Shown: piece after piece, positions 42,233 through 51,161 of the stretch
Numbering within the stretch: position 1 is the stretch's first letter
Layout: each line of letters opens with the position of its first letter
Assembly (NCBI GenBank): GCA_944372335.1
Contig: CALVYQ010000001.1
Location: 124,001-188,000 of the forward strand
DNA: 64,000 bases
Source of the DNA: an uncultured Clostridia bacterium
GTDB lineage: Bacteria; Bacillota; Clostridia; Christensenellales; UBA1242
Direction of reading: 5' to 3'
The notes under the pieces: generated by a model
Told to the model about the DNA's origin: nothing
The model's database searches: none
The model's input: only the letters and a program-made list of their open reading frames with translations
Program-made: the position numbers and the translations under genes

Positions 42233-42727
42233 ATGAGATATATCATCATTGTAGTATTATTTGTGATTTGTCTAGTTATCGGCTTTATATTTTTCAGTAA
42301 ATATGATAAGAGAAAAAAGTTTTTTACTTCGCTCATTATGCTGGCAGAGAAACTTACAGTGGAAATTAATTTTTCTCGTGAGAGGCTTAAAGTTTTAATT
42401 GAAAATTTCGACAAGAACACAAAGCAGAATTTGCTAGGCATAGACGAGGGATTTATTTCCTATCTTGACAAAAGGGTGGAGTTAAATGAGAAAGAAATCT
42501 TTAAGAAAGCAGATGTTTTAAAGAAGGACGAGAAAGATTTCATTTTACTTTTTTTAAAGACGCTTGGTAGAAGTGATGTAGAAAATCAAACAAAAGAAAT
42601 AGCAAACTTTAATAAGCGTTTTCAGGAGATGAAAGCGTCAAGTGATTTGGAGTATAAAAAGTACGGCACGCTTTCACTTAAATTAAGTTTAATTGCAGGG
42701 CTATTTTTTGTGATTGTGCTTATCTAA
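42233..42727 (+). CDS. spoIIIAB: Stage III sporulation protein SpoIIIAB
   Basis: 164 residues with N-terminal (residues 2-20) and C-terminal (145-163) transmembrane helices and a long helical middle, the usual SpoIIIAB layout, which resembles type II secretion GspF-like proteins. Good AGGGAG site. Sequence conservation of this family is low; the assignment rests strongly on operon position. Confidence 0.9.
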   Translation: MRYIIIVVLFVICLVIGFIFFSKYDKRKKFFTSLIMLAEKLTVEINFSRERLKVLIENFDKNTKQNLLGIDEGFISYLDKRVELNEKEIFKKADVLKKDEKDFILLFLKTLGRSDVENQTKEIANFNKRFQEMKASSDLEYKKYGTLSLKLSLIAGLFFVIVLI

Positions 42728-42837
42728 TCTAAATTAGCGTTAAGTTTTATTCACCAATTAATAAAACTTTTTCTCACTTAAAAAATATTAAAATTGTCTT
42801 AAGCCTATGTTGAAAGTTTAGATAAAAAGGAAGATGT

Positions 42838-43032
42838 ATGGAGGTTGAAATAATTTTCAAGATTGCGGCAATAGGAATACTCACTGCTGTTGTCAGCCAA
42901 ATACTCAAAAACAGCGGTAAAGAGGATATATCCACTCTCGCTACGCTTGCAGGAGTAGTTATCGTGCTTATCATGGTTATAAATCTTATTGCCGACTTAT
43001 TTGACACCATTAGAACAATTTTTAATTTCTGA
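42838..43032 (+). CDS. spoIIIAC: Stage III sporulation protein SpoIIIAC
   Basis: 64 residues with two transmembrane helices separated by the conserved SQILKNSGKEDISTLATLAG loop. A gap of 110 bases separates it from spoIIIAB. Part of the inner channel ring with SpoIIIAD. Confidence 0.93.
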   Translation: MEVEIIFKIAAIGILTAVVSQILKNSGKEDISTLATLAGVVIVLIMVINLIADLFDTIRTIFNF

Positions 43033-43045
43033 AAGGAGGGCGAAT

Positions 43046-43438
43046 ATGGATTCTCTTTATAAGATTATCGGCATTGCACTTATAACCTGTATTGCCACGC
43101 TTATCGTTAAGCCTGTTCGCCCTGATTTTGCCGTCTTTATCTCAATTGTCGGCGGAATAATCATTCTCTTTATGCTGGCAGGATATCTAAAAGACATTTT
43201 TGATGTTTTTAATCAAATTTTTAATTTCACAAATATCAACTCTTCTCTCTACAAAATCATCTTTAAAATAATTGGAGTCGGCTATCTTGTTGAGTTTACC
43301 GCAAGTCTATGTTCTGACACGGGCAACAACAGCCTTGGTGATAAGGTGCTTCTTGGCGGAAAGATAATCATCTTAGTTATGGCTCTTCCTATTGTCACAA
43401 GCATTCTTGAGATTGTTATGGAGTTACTGCCGACATGA
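43046..43438 (+). CDS. spoIIIAD: Stage III sporulation protein SpoIIIAD
   Basis: 130 residues from the ATG at 43046, preceded by AAAGGAGGG; an earlier in-frame start would overlap spoIIIAC. Four hydrophobic helices and the conserved ending VMALPIVTSILEIVMELLPT match the family. The start of spoIIIAE overlaps its stop by four bases. Confidence 0.93.
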   Translation: MDSLYKIIGIALITCIATLIVKPVRPDFAVFISIVGGIIILFMLAGYLKDIFDVFNQIFNFTNINSSLYKIIFKIIGVGYLVEFTASLCSDTGNNSLGDKVLLGGKIIILVMALPIVTSILEIVMELLPT

Positions 43439-44670
43439 AGAAAGAAAGGAAATTATTGCGGAAAAAACGAAGGATTTTTGTTATTGTCTTTATCATCTTT
43501 CTAGCCTCTTTCTTTGGCAGTTTCACGATTGACGGGTATGTTTTAAACACTCCTTTTGTTATGGCGGAAAGTGAAGAGGAAAGTTTAGAGGAGGAGTTAG
43601 AAATTGAGATTGATGAGCAACTTGATGACCTTGATTTTTCCGATTTAGAAACATATATTGATAACCTTGAAAGCTCTGTTAAGGATATGTTTTCAGGTGG
43701 CTTTGTTGGCAAAGTGGAGAGTTTAATAAATGGCGAATATATCACAGGTGACAGCTTTCTAAGTTCTGTTTTCTCGCTTTTATGGGACGGGCTACTTGAC
43801 TTTCTACCGATAATTGCAAGTATTATTGCGATTTCCATACTTGGCGGAATGGTGGGTAACTTAAAGCCGAACACAGGAGGAAAATCGATTGGAAATATTG
43901 TCCACTTTGTGACTTATGGTGTCGTCATTGTCTTTCTAGGAACAACGCTTGTGGAACTAATTGCTATGACAAGCAAAACGCTGACAAGCTTAAAAAGCCT
44001 TATGGATATGATTTTTCCGGTGCTATTGACCCTTCTTACTGCTGTTGGTGGAAGTGTGTCGGTTGGACTGTATCAACCGGCAATTGCACTTTTAGGTAAC
44101 ATCTTTATCTCGCTTATCACATATTTTTTAATGCCTCTTTTCATCTTTTCAATAATTTTTTCTATTGTCGGAAATTTATCAAACAATGTTAAGCTCGATA
44201 AGTTTGTAGCTTTTCTTCAAGGCACATTTAAGTGGTCGATTGGCTTATTATTCACGCTCTTTTTAGGCTTTATCACCATTCAGGGCATTTCGGCAAGTGC
44301 TGTCGATGGGCTTTCCATAAGAACGGCAAAATATACCATTAAAAGTTATGTGCCGATTGTTGGCGGATATGTCAGTGACGGGCTCTCAATCATTATGGCG
44401 TCAAGTATGCTCATAAAAAATGCGGTGGGAACGGCTGGGCTTCTTCTAATTCTATTTAGCGTGATTTCACCTGTAATTAGCCTAATTCTTTTCATGCTCG
44501 CTCTGCGATTTATGGCAGGTATAATAGAGCCGATAGGAGACAAAAAGACGGCAAACTTCATTTCGGATATATCAAAAAGCATGAGTATGCTTATCGCACT
44601 CATTGTGGCGGTTTCCTTTATGTATATGGTGATGACAGGACTTATTATGATGAGTGCGAACCTTATATAG
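43435..44670 (+). CDS. spoIIIAE: Stage III sporulation protein SpoIIIAE
   Basis: 411 residues. A signal-like N-terminal helix (residues 13-32), an acidic extracytoplasmic part, then several transmembrane helices from about residue 110 on, with the family segment GISASAVDGLSIRTAKYTIK. It is the largest membrane component of the SpoIIIA complex. Translationally coupled to spoIIIAD. Confidence 0.95.
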   Translation: MKKERKLLRKKRRIFVIVFIIFLASFFGSFTIDGYVLNTPFVMAESEEESLEEELEIEIDEQLDDLDFSDLETYIDNLESSVKDMFSGGFVGKVESLINGEYITGDSFLSSVFSLLWDGLLDFLPIIASIIAISILGGMVGNLKPNTGGKSIGNIVHFVTYGVVIVFLGTTLVELIAMTSKTLTSLKSLMDMIFPVLLTLLTAVGGSVSVGLYQPAIALLGNIFISLITYFLMPLFIFSIIFSIVGNLSNNVKLDKFVAFLQGTFKWSIGLLFTLFLGFITIQGISASAVDGLSIRTAKYTIKSYVPIVGGYVSDGLSIIMASSMLIKNAVGTAGLLLILFSVISPVISLILFMLALRFMAGIIEPIGDKKTANFISDISKSMSMLIALIVAVSFMYMVMTGLIMMSANLI

Positions 44671-44699
44671 AGGTGAAGGAGAACAAAAAAGGAGTTTTT

Positions 44700-45191
44700 A
44701 TGAGCGGAATTTCAGCGTGGTTATTATCTATCACAGGTGTCATTCTCTTATCGGTCTTGTGTGAGTTTATTTTGCCAGAGGGGCAGATAAACAGATATAC
44801 CCGTGTGATTTTTTCCTTTGTCACACTTTTCGTTATCATCTCTCCGCTTCCTTCACTTTTAAACAAGGAGATTGACTTTTCTTTTCCAAACTATGATTAC
44901 ACGCTTCAAGAAGATTATTTATATGAGATAAACTTAGATAAGCTAGATGCCATTCAATCTGACTTACAAAAAGAGATTGAGGAAGCGGGAATATATAATA
45001 TCAAAATTTCTATAAGTGCCAACGCATATAGCGAAAATTTGGAGATTTACTCAATATATGTCGAACTTTGCGATATATCATTTTCTGCTGATTTTGAAAA
45101 TAAAAATATTAGTGAGGCAAAGCGTGTGATAGAAGATATTGTTTCTTATATGCCGTCTCTTAAAGATGTCCCAATTTCTTATGATAGATAA
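44700..45191 (+). CDS. spoIIIAF: Stage III sporulation protein SpoIIIAF
   Basis: 163 residues from the ATG at 44700, chosen because AAAAAAGGAG ends five bases before it; the earlier GTG at 44673 lacks a ribosome site. Two N-terminal transmembrane helices with the family's ILPEGQINRYTRVIFSFV between them, then an extracytoplasmic ring-building domain. Confidence 0.93.
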   Translation: MSGISAWLLSITGVILLSVLCEFILPEGQINRYTRVIFSFVTLFVIISPLPSLLNKEIDFSFPNYDYTLQEDYLYEINLDKLDAIQSDLQKEIEEAGIYNIKISISANAYSENLEIYSIYVELCDISFSADFENKNISEAKRVIEDIVSYMPSLKDVPISYDR

Positions 45192-45328
45192 AAAATAAGC
45201 AAAAATCTTTTTGGTGGACGGCAAACTGTGTGTTATTAGCCACGTGATGTTATATAGCGTAAATTCAATAAATCTATAAATGATTAATAGTATAAAGATA
45301 AGCAAAATTGGGAGCAAAAGGAGGCGGT

Positions 45329-45844
45329 ATGGATAAATTTAAAGATTTATTTAAAAAAATAAAAAGCGTCAAACATATAGAGATATTTCTTGCAGTCATT
45401 GTTGGGCTTATTGTTATCATGTGCTACTTTCTCTTCATTTCAAAGCCAGAAGACAAAAAAGAAGATAATTCGACAGAAAATTATTCTAATGCTCAGGAAT
45501 ATGCGGACTACTTAGAGAATAAATTATGTAATGTATTGTCAAATATAACGGGCGTTGGTGATGTCAGTGCAATTATAACTCTTGATGGTGGCTTTACCTA
45601 TGAATATGCAGTTGACAGCGAAACGAACACCACTACCTCTGGCTCATCGGAAACTTCCGTCACTGTTGACACGACAATATTGGTAAATGGCGAACCTATC
45701 GTTGTTAAAGTAAATTATCCGGAAATAAAGGGGGTGGTGATTGTTGCAGACGGAAGCGAAAATTTTGCCATAAAGATGAATATTATGGAAGCGGTTCAGA
45801 CACTTTTAAGTGTAGATGCTGGCAGTATCACAATTTTATCTTAA
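45329..45844 (+). CDS. spoIIIAG: Stage III sporulation protein SpoIIIAG
   Basis: 171 residues from the ATG at 45329, with AAAAGGAGG just upstream (the earlier in-frame start lies before it). One N-terminal helix (residues 21-39), then an extracytoplasmic ring domain with VLSNITGVGDVSAIITL and YPEIKGVVIVADGSENFAIK, as in other SpoIIIAG proteins, which form large rings. A 137-base gap separates it from spoIIIAF. Confidence 0.94.
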   Translation: MDKFKDLFKKIKSVKHIEIFLAVIVGLIVIMCYFLFISKPEDKKEDNSTENYSNAQEYADYLENKLCNVLSNITGVGDVSAIITLDGGFTYEYAVDSETNTTTSGSSETSVTVDTTILVNGEPIVVKVNYPEIKGVVIVADGSENFAIKMNIMEAVQTLLSVDAGSITILS

Positions 45845-45865
45845 ATAAATTAAAAGGAGATTACA

Positions 45866-46330
45866 ATGAAAAAGAGAACAAAAATTATCATTCTTTCACT
45901 AATGATTGTGCTTTTAGGTGTGACAGGTTATTTAAATATTGTCTTAAATAATAATGTAAGTCAGACAACAACTACAACCACAACTTCCTATTTTGTGTCA
46001 TATAGGAATGATAGAGAGACGACACGTGACCAACAGATGCTATATTATGATGCAATTATAGATAGCGAAACTTCAAGCCAAGAGGCTAAGGATAACGCAG
46101 AGAATGCCAAACTTGAACTTATTGCCATAATGGATAAAGAATTAAGTGCAGAGAACTTAGTTAAAGCGTGCGGATTTTCTGATTGCATCATTTCAATCAC
46201 TGACCCTAATGTAAATGTTGTTGTGGAAAGTGCTAGCATCACAGACGATGAAAGCATTGTGATAACTAATACCGTTTCTGAAGCCCTTGGTATAGAACCT
46301 AAATATATTGTGATAATTCCTGTTGAATAG
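45866..46330 (+). CDS. spoIIIAH: Stage III sporulation protein SpoIIIAH
   Basis: 154 residues. One N-terminal helix (about 7-27), a threonine run (TTTTTTT) and the family segment RDQQMLYYDAIIDSETSSQE, then a ring domain ending in EALGIEPKYIVIIPVE. SpoIIIAH binds forespore SpoIIQ across the septum to form the feeding channel. Last gene of the spoIIIA set. Confidence 0.95.
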   Translation: MKKRTKIIILSLMIVLLGVTGYLNIVLNNNVSQTTTTTTTSYFVSYRNDRETTRDQQMLYYDAIIDSETSSQEAKDNAENAKLELIAIMDKELSAENLVKACGFSDCIISITDPNVNVVVESASITDDESIVITNTVSEALGIEPKYIVIIPVE

Positions 46331-46382
46331 TTTGCTTTTTATAAAAATATGTGATAAAATGATGCTGTAAAAGGGAGTTTTT

Positions 46383-46754
46383 ATGGCAGTAAAGTCTGAA
46401 GATAATAAAAATAAAGGAAAAATTACACTTGACAGAAACATTCTTGTGTCAATAATTAACCTTGCAACCAAAGAGATAAATGGGGTGGAAAGCGTGTGCA
46501 ACAAACATCGTCCACTCATTAAAAGAATATTCAATCGCTATGATGACGGAGTGGAAGTAAAGTTTGAAAAGAATGGTGCGTTGACCATTGATGTGTATAT
46601 AAACATTTATATTGGCTTCAAGGTGCCAGACATCGCTTTCCGTGTGCAAGAAAACATCAGAAATTCTCTTGCTACAATGGTCGCATTAAAGCCGATGAAA
46701 ATCAATGTGCATATTCTTGATGTAGAATGTGACAAAGAGGTGAGCGATGCGTAG
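46383..46754 (+). CDS. Asp23/Gls24-family protein (YqhY-like)
   Basis: 123 residues, one Asp23 domain with the pattern ILVSIINLATKEINGVESV, then DVYINIYIGFKVPDIAFRVQ. In Bacillus, yqhY lies between acc genes and nusB and affects control of acetyl-CoA carboxylase; the position directly before nusB is kept here, but acc genes are absent. The stop overlaps the nusB start by eight bases. Confidence 0.88.
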   Translation: MAVKSEDNKNKGKITLDRNILVSIINLATKEINGVESVCNKHRPLIKRIFNRYDDGVEVKFEKNGALTIDVYINIYIGFKVPDIAFRVQENIRNSLATMVALKPMKINVHILDVECDKEVSDA

Positions 46755-47127
46755 AGATGCAAGAGAGGGTGCATTTAAACTCATCTTTGAAACACTTTTT
46801 AAAGACGCAGAAAGGGAAACACTTAACGAAGTGATAGCTCCTTTAAAAAAGGAAGCGGATATAAAATTTTGCGAGGATATTTTCAAGGCGTATGAAGAGC
46901 ATAGAGCGGAACTAGAAAAAGAGGTATCTTCTCATCTTCAAAACTATGATGTTTCACGTGTCTATCGAATCGACCTTGCACTCATCTATCTTGCTCTCAC
47001 TGAGATTAAATACCTTTCCACTCCAAAGGCGGTGGCAATGAACGAGGCAATCGAGATTTCTAAAAAATATTCCACCTCTGATAGCAAAAGATTTATAAAC
47101 GGCATACTTTCAGCAATTTTAGGTTAA
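46747..47127 (+). CDS. nusB: Transcription antitermination protein NusB
   Basis: 126 residues, all-helical. The opening RRDAREGAFKLIFETLF and the later YRIDLALIYLALTEIKYLST and KRFINGILSAIL are typical. NusB acts with S10 in rRNA transcription antitermination. It overlaps the Asp23 gene and leads directly to xseA. Confidence 0.95.
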   Translation: MRRDAREGAFKLIFETLFKDAERETLNEVIAPLKKEADIKFCEDIFKAYEEHRAELEKEVSSHLQNYDVSRVYRIDLALIYLALTEIKYLSTPKAVAMNEAIEISKKYSTSDSKRFINGILSAILG

Positions 47128-47128
47128 T

Positions 47129-48322
47129 ATGAATGCAATAAGTGTTACAAAGTTTAATAGCATTGTTAGAGATATCTTTAACAGCGAGGAACTTCTCCAC
47201 AACATAAGTATTGTTGGAGAAGTTTTTGGCGTGTCAAGAGCAAAGACAGCTATTTACTTTTCACTTAAAGATGAAGAAAGTACTCTTCCGTGCTTGACCT
47301 TTAATTTAACGCTATTTGACAACATCAAAGAGGGAGATATGGTGACAGTTCAAGGCTCACCAAATTATTATGTTAAAAGCGGAAGATTTAACTTCATTAC
47401 ATATAGCATTGTGCCGTCTGGACTTGGCCTACTCTACCAAAAATTTGTTGAGCTCAAAAATAAACTTGAAAAGGAAGGACTTTTTTCTCAAGAGCATAAA
47501 AAAGAGATGCCAAAGAGTATCAAGCGTATTGGTGTTGTGACAAGCAAGGACGGAGCGGTTATTCAAGATATTAAAAATGTTGCTTGGCGTCGAAATCCAT
47601 CGGTTGACATTGTGCTTTATCCGTGTAAGGTACAGGGCAACGATGCCGAAAAAGAGATAGCGGAAGGAATTGACTTCTTCTCTAATTATGATAAGGTTGA
47701 TGCTGTCATTGTGGCACGTGGCGGAGGTTCTCTTGAAGATCTATCAGCCTACAACACGGAGCTTGTCGCAAGGGCAACATATAATTGCAATAAGTTCATA
47801 GTTTCAGCAGTAGGACACGAGGTCGATTTTACAATTATAGACTTTGTGAGTGATTTAAGAGCGCCAACACCGAGTGCGGCGGCAGAACTTCTAACTGAAG
47901 ATAGACAAAAAGAGAAGATAAAGTTTAGGCAGGCTTTAAATAAAGTTTCAAGGCAACTAGAAAATTTACTTGCAGATAATCTTGAAGAATTTAACGATTT
48001 AACATCAAGTTTCATCATACGCTGTGAAGATTTTATTGAAGATAAAAAGGAAAAGCTTATCATAAGTGCGTCAAAACTTTCGTATCTTGCCGAAAAATTA
48101 ACTTTAAATCTTTCACACGCACTTGAATTAAAGACAAGTATGCTTGCAAGTTTAAATCCATATCGTGTGCTTAAAAGAGGCTATGCAAAGGTGGAGCAGG
48201 GCGGAAAGGTGATAAATAATGCAAGTGATGTAGAAATAAAGACACCAATTGAAGTGAACTTTGAAGACGGGCAAATTGTTGCCAATGTTGTAAAAAAAGA
48301 AATTAAACCACAAAAGGATTAA
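47129..48322 (+). CDS. xseA: Exodeoxyribonuclease VII large subunit
   Basis: 397 residues. An N-terminal OB-fold (residues 5-100) followed by the catalytic domain with KRIGVVTSKDGAVIQDI, ARGGGSLEDLSAYN and VGHEVDFTIIDFVSDLRAPT, and a C-terminal coiled coil. With XseB it degrades single-stranded DNA. Close spacing to nusB (1 base). Confidence 0.96.
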   Translation: MNAISVTKFNSIVRDIFNSEELLHNISIVGEVFGVSRAKTAIYFSLKDEESTLPCLTFNLTLFDNIKEGDMVTVQGSPNYYVKSGRFNFITYSIVPSGLGLLYQKFVELKNKLEKEGLFSQEHKKEMPKSIKRIGVVTSKDGAVIQDIKNVAWRRNPSVDIVLYPCKVQGNDAEKEIAEGIDFFSNYDKVDAVIVARGGGSLEDLSAYNTELVARATYNCNKFIVSAVGHEVDFTIIDFVSDLRAPTPSAAAELLTEDRQKEKIKFRQALNKVSRQLENLLADNLEEFNDLTSSFIIRCEDFIEDKKEKLIISASKLSYLAEKLTLNLSHALELKTSMLASLNPYRVLKRGYAKVEQGGKVINNASDVEIKTPIEVNFEDGQIVANVVKKEIKPQKD

Positions 48323-48332
48323 GGAGAAATAT

Positions 48333-48551
48333 ATGGAAAAAGAACTCATCTACGAAGATGCAATAAAGGAATTAGAGGAGATAACAAATAAACTTGACAG
48401 CGAAAGTTTGCCACTAAGAAAGAGTGAGGAACTTTTTAATCGTGCACTATTTTTAGCCAAATTCTGCCAAGAGGAACTTTCAAAATCTTCTAAAAAACTC
48501 TTTGAGATAAAGAAAGAGTTTGATAAAATTCAAGAGGAGGAGAGCGAATGA
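48333..48551 (+). CDS. xseB: Exodeoxyribonuclease VII small subunit
   Basis: 72 residues, two helices; YEDAIKELEEITNKLDSESL then SEELFNRALFLAKFCQEEL match XseB. Binds the coiled coil of XseA. The stop overlaps proS by four bases. Confidence 0.95.
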   Translation: MEKELIYEDAIKELEEITNKLDSESLPLRKSEELFNRALFLAKFCQEELSKSSKKLFEIKKEFDKIQEEESE

Positions 48552-50275
48552 AACTAAGTAAACTTGTCGGCGAGAGATATAAAGAAACGCCAAACGGGGC
48601 ACAACTTAAAAGCCACATCTTGCTTCTTCGTGCGGGCTACATAAAGCAGGTCAGCACCGGTATTTTTTCCATGCTTCCACCAGCACAAAGAGTGAGCAGT
48701 AAAATTCAGAATATTATCCGTGAAGAGATGAACAAAGTGGGCGGACAAGAGGTACTCTTTCCTGTTGTTATGCCAAGAGAACTTTGGGAGATGTCGGGAC
48801 GTTATCAGACTATTCAAGAGGAGCTTCTTCGCTTTAAAGACAGAACCGGCCACGATATGCTTCTGGGTATGACTCACGAAGAGGCTGCCGTTCAGATGGT
48901 TATGAACACCGTTAAAAGCCATGAACAGTTGCCTTGTATGATTTATCAGATTCAGACAAAATATCGTGATGAGGCTCGTCCACGTGGTGGGCTTATTCGT
49001 GTCAAAGAGTTTCTTATGAAAGATGCCTATTCTTTTCACACTTCTCAGGAAGATTTGGATATATACTACAAAAAAATCTACGACACATATAATAGAATCT
49101 ACAAGCGAATAGGGCTTAAAAATTTTATCTCTGTGAGATCCGACAGCGGTATTATGGGCGGTAAGGTGGCTGATGAGTTTATGCTTGTCACCGACTGTGG
49201 AGAAGATAGGCTTGTGCTTTGTGACAAGTGTGGATATAAGGCAAATATGGAAGTCGCAAGTGGTGTAAAAACTCCAAATGTTGAAAGCGAAATGGCAGAA
49301 ATTGAAGAAGTTTTCACAGGTAATGCAAAGACGATTGAAGAACTGTGTCACTATCTTAAAATTAAGCCGGAAGAAACTGTCAAAGCAGTGTGCTATGTAA
49401 CAAGTGATGAAAAACTTGTTGTGGCTTTTCTTCGTGGCGACTATGATATCAACGAAAAGAAACTTGCAAAACTTTGTAAGAGTGAGATTAAAGTTGCTGA
49501 CACCGACAAATTTGGCTTGGTGGCAGGAAATATTGGCTGTGTTAACTTGACCGTGCCAGAGGACGCACTTGTTTTCTATGATAATTCTCTTGAAAATTTA
49601 AATAATTTTGTGACCGGTGCAAACAAGGAAGATTATCATATAAAAAATGTATGTGCCTCTCGTGATTTAAAGGACGTTAAATTCAACGATATTGCTCTTG
49701 TGAAAGAGGGCGATTGTTGTCCTGTGTGTGGGGAAAGGTTAAGGCTTACTCGTGGAATTGAAATCGGTAACATCTTCCAACTCGGCACAAAATACACAAA
49801 GTCTATGGGTATGAAGGTGAGCATGCCAGACGGAAGCAGTATGGAGCCAATCATGGGTTGCTATGGCATAGGTATAGGTAGAGCACTTGCTAGCATTATT
49901 GAAGAAAAAGGCGATGAAAAGGGCGTTGTTTGGCCGATGACTGTTGCTCCATGGCAGGTTCATTTCTGTCCACTTCGACTTGATGATGAGAACGTTTCGG
50001 CGGTAGCTGATGAACTTTACAAGAAGATGGAGGAGGCAGACATTGAAGTTCTGTATGATGATAGAGTTGTTTCCGCCGGCGTGAAACTCACCGACAGCGA
50101 ACTTATGGGCATGCCGATTCGTGTGGTAATTAGCCCTAAAACCATGGCAAATGGCACAGCAGAAGTAACTATGCGAGAAACAGGCGAAACAAACTTTATT
50201 CCACTTCAAAACCTATTAAGCGAACTTAAAGCAATAATCGAAGATGAGATAGAAGAAATCAACAAAAATCTTTGA
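48548..50275 (+). CDS. proS: Prolyl-tRNA synthetase
   Basis: 575 residues, bacterial type with an editing (INS) domain between motifs 2 and 3. Class II signs are QEVLFPVVMPRELWEMSGR, MTHEEAAVQM, IYQIQTKYRDEARPRGGLIR and CYGIGIGRALASIIEE, and the anticodon-binding domain is at the C-terminus. The INS region here (about residues 225-400) carries a CPVCG zinc-like pair near residue 390. No T-box leader is seen, since the gene is inside an operon. Confidence 0.97.
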   Translation: MKLSKLVGERYKETPNGAQLKSHILLLRAGYIKQVSTGIFSMLPPAQRVSSKIQNIIREEMNKVGGQEVLFPVVMPRELWEMSGRYQTIQEELLRFKDRTGHDMLLGMTHEEAAVQMVMNTVKSHEQLPCMIYQIQTKYRDEARPRGGLIRVKEFLMKDAYSFHTSQEDLDIYYKKIYDTYNRIYKRIGLKNFISVRSDSGIMGGKVADEFMLVTDCGEDRLVLCDKCGYKANMEVASGVKTPNVESEMAEIEEVFTGNAKTIEELCHYLKIKPEETVKAVCYVTSDEKLVVAFLRGDYDINEKKLAKLCKSEIKVADTDKFGLVAGNIGCVNLTVPEDALVFYDNSLENLNNFVTGANKEDYHIKNVCASRDLKDVKFNDIALVKEGDCCPVCGERLRLTRGIEIGNIFQLGTKYTKSMGMKVSMPDGSSMEPIMGCYGIGIGRALASIIEEKGDEKGVVWPMTVAPWQVHFCPLRLDDENVSAVADELYKKMEEADIEVLYDDRVVSAGVKLTDSELMGMPIRVVISPKTMANGTAEVTMRETGETNFIPLQNLLSELKAIIEDEIEEINKNL

Positions 50276-50292
50276 GTTATCAAAGATTTTTG
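50263..50292 (+). terminator. Terminator overlapping the proS stop
   Basis: CAAAAATCTTTGA (50263-50275) pairs perfectly with TCAAAGATTTTTG (50280-50292), loop GTTA. The left arm contains the proS stop codon. The T-rich stretch lies within the right arm. Confidence 0.75.
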
Positions 50293-50443
50293 AAATAAGA
50301 AAGAAAAAATAAATAATAAAAATTGTGGAAAAATAATAAATTGAACTGCTCCGAAAATGCTCGCCATTTTAGAGCGCTTACATATAAATTCTTCTGGAAT
50401 ATAATTTTATTCTAAATATCACGATTTTTGAATAAAATATTCT

Positions 50444-50986
50444 ATGAAAAAGGGTTCGGTTCGGTGGGCGTTTAAGGTCTTTGTGCTATCACTGTCACTT
50501 TCCATTGTTTTCAGTTTAATGTCGCAAAGTTTATTGCCGACATTATCTTCTTTTTTCTCTATCTTTGTGATTATTTTTTTCATCTTTGTGGCGGTGGTGT
50601 TTGATATGATTGCCGTTGCCTTCACCACGATAAGCGAAGAAAAACTCTTGCCATACAAAGACGAAAAGGGCTACAACATGGCTCTCTCGCTGTGTCGAAA
50701 CGCCGACAAAGTTTCTTCGTTTGGCGGAGATGTTGTGGGAGATATTTGCGGAATACTGAGCGGAGCGGGCGGTGTGAGTTTGGTTCTCAATATGCATCTT
50801 GAAGGCGAACAAGTTAACCTTCTTGTGACTTGCTTGGTAAGCAGTCTTATTGCAGGTATCACCATCTTTTGTAAGGCGATTATGAAAAGTTATTCCATTG
50901 AAAATTGTGACAAAATTGCTATAAAAACAGGCTCGTATTTAGAATTTGGCAAAAAAAAGAAAGGAAAAGAAAAAAACGAAAAGTGA
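50444..50986 (+). CDS. DUF21/CNNM-like membrane protein
   Basis: 180 residues. Hydrophobic helices at about 10-28, 33-60 and 127-147; the middle segment FTTISEEKLLPYKDEKGYNM and VGDICGILSG recall the DUF21 domain of CNNM/CorC transporters, without the CBS domains. The C-terminus is lysine-rich. A TAAAAT box ends five bases before the ATG and there is no ribosome site, so this may be another leaderless gene. Confidence 0.5.
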   Translation: MKKGSVRWAFKVFVLSLSLSIVFSLMSQSLLPTLSSFFSIFVIIFFIFVAVVFDMIAVAFTTISEEKLLPYKDEKGYNMALSLCRNADKVSSFGGDVVGDICGILSGAGGVSLVLNMHLEGEQVNLLVTCLVSSLIAGITIFCKAIMKSYSIENCDKIAIKTGSYLEFGKKKKGKEKNEK

Positions 50987-51125
50987 GAAAAAAGCCTTTT
51001 AAACATATATTATCAATTCTATAATAAATTTATCTATAATTTACGATTACGAAATAGAGCTACTTTTTGCTAAAATTTTAGAGTGCTCTTTTAATTTTTT
51101 AATTATTGCTCTTTTTTAAAATAAC

Positions 51126-51154
51126 TTTACAAAAAATACTAGGAGTGCTATAAT
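51126..51154 (+). promoter_or_regulatory. Promoter of the metal exporter gene, probably leaderless
   Basis: TTTACA (51126-51131), 17-base spacer ending TGC (extended -10), TATAAT (51149-51154), then seven bases to the ATG at 51162. Confidence 0.75.
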
Positions 51155-51161
51155 ACCATGT

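Noticed and set aside
48322..48560. T-box leader for proS
   Set aside because: proS overlaps xseB by four bases and no T-box core (such as TGGNACCGCG) is present.
48554..49351. 265-codon open frame antisense to proS
   Set aside because: It lies wholly within a clear prolyl-tRNA synthetase, has no ribosome site, and its amino acid make-up is that of a shadow frame (rich in His, Cys and Phe).
50987..51161. Manganese riboswitch (yybP-ykoY) before the exporter gene
   Set aside because: The conserved yybP-ykoY core segments are absent and the promoter lies only 7 bases from the start codon, leaving no room for a leader.
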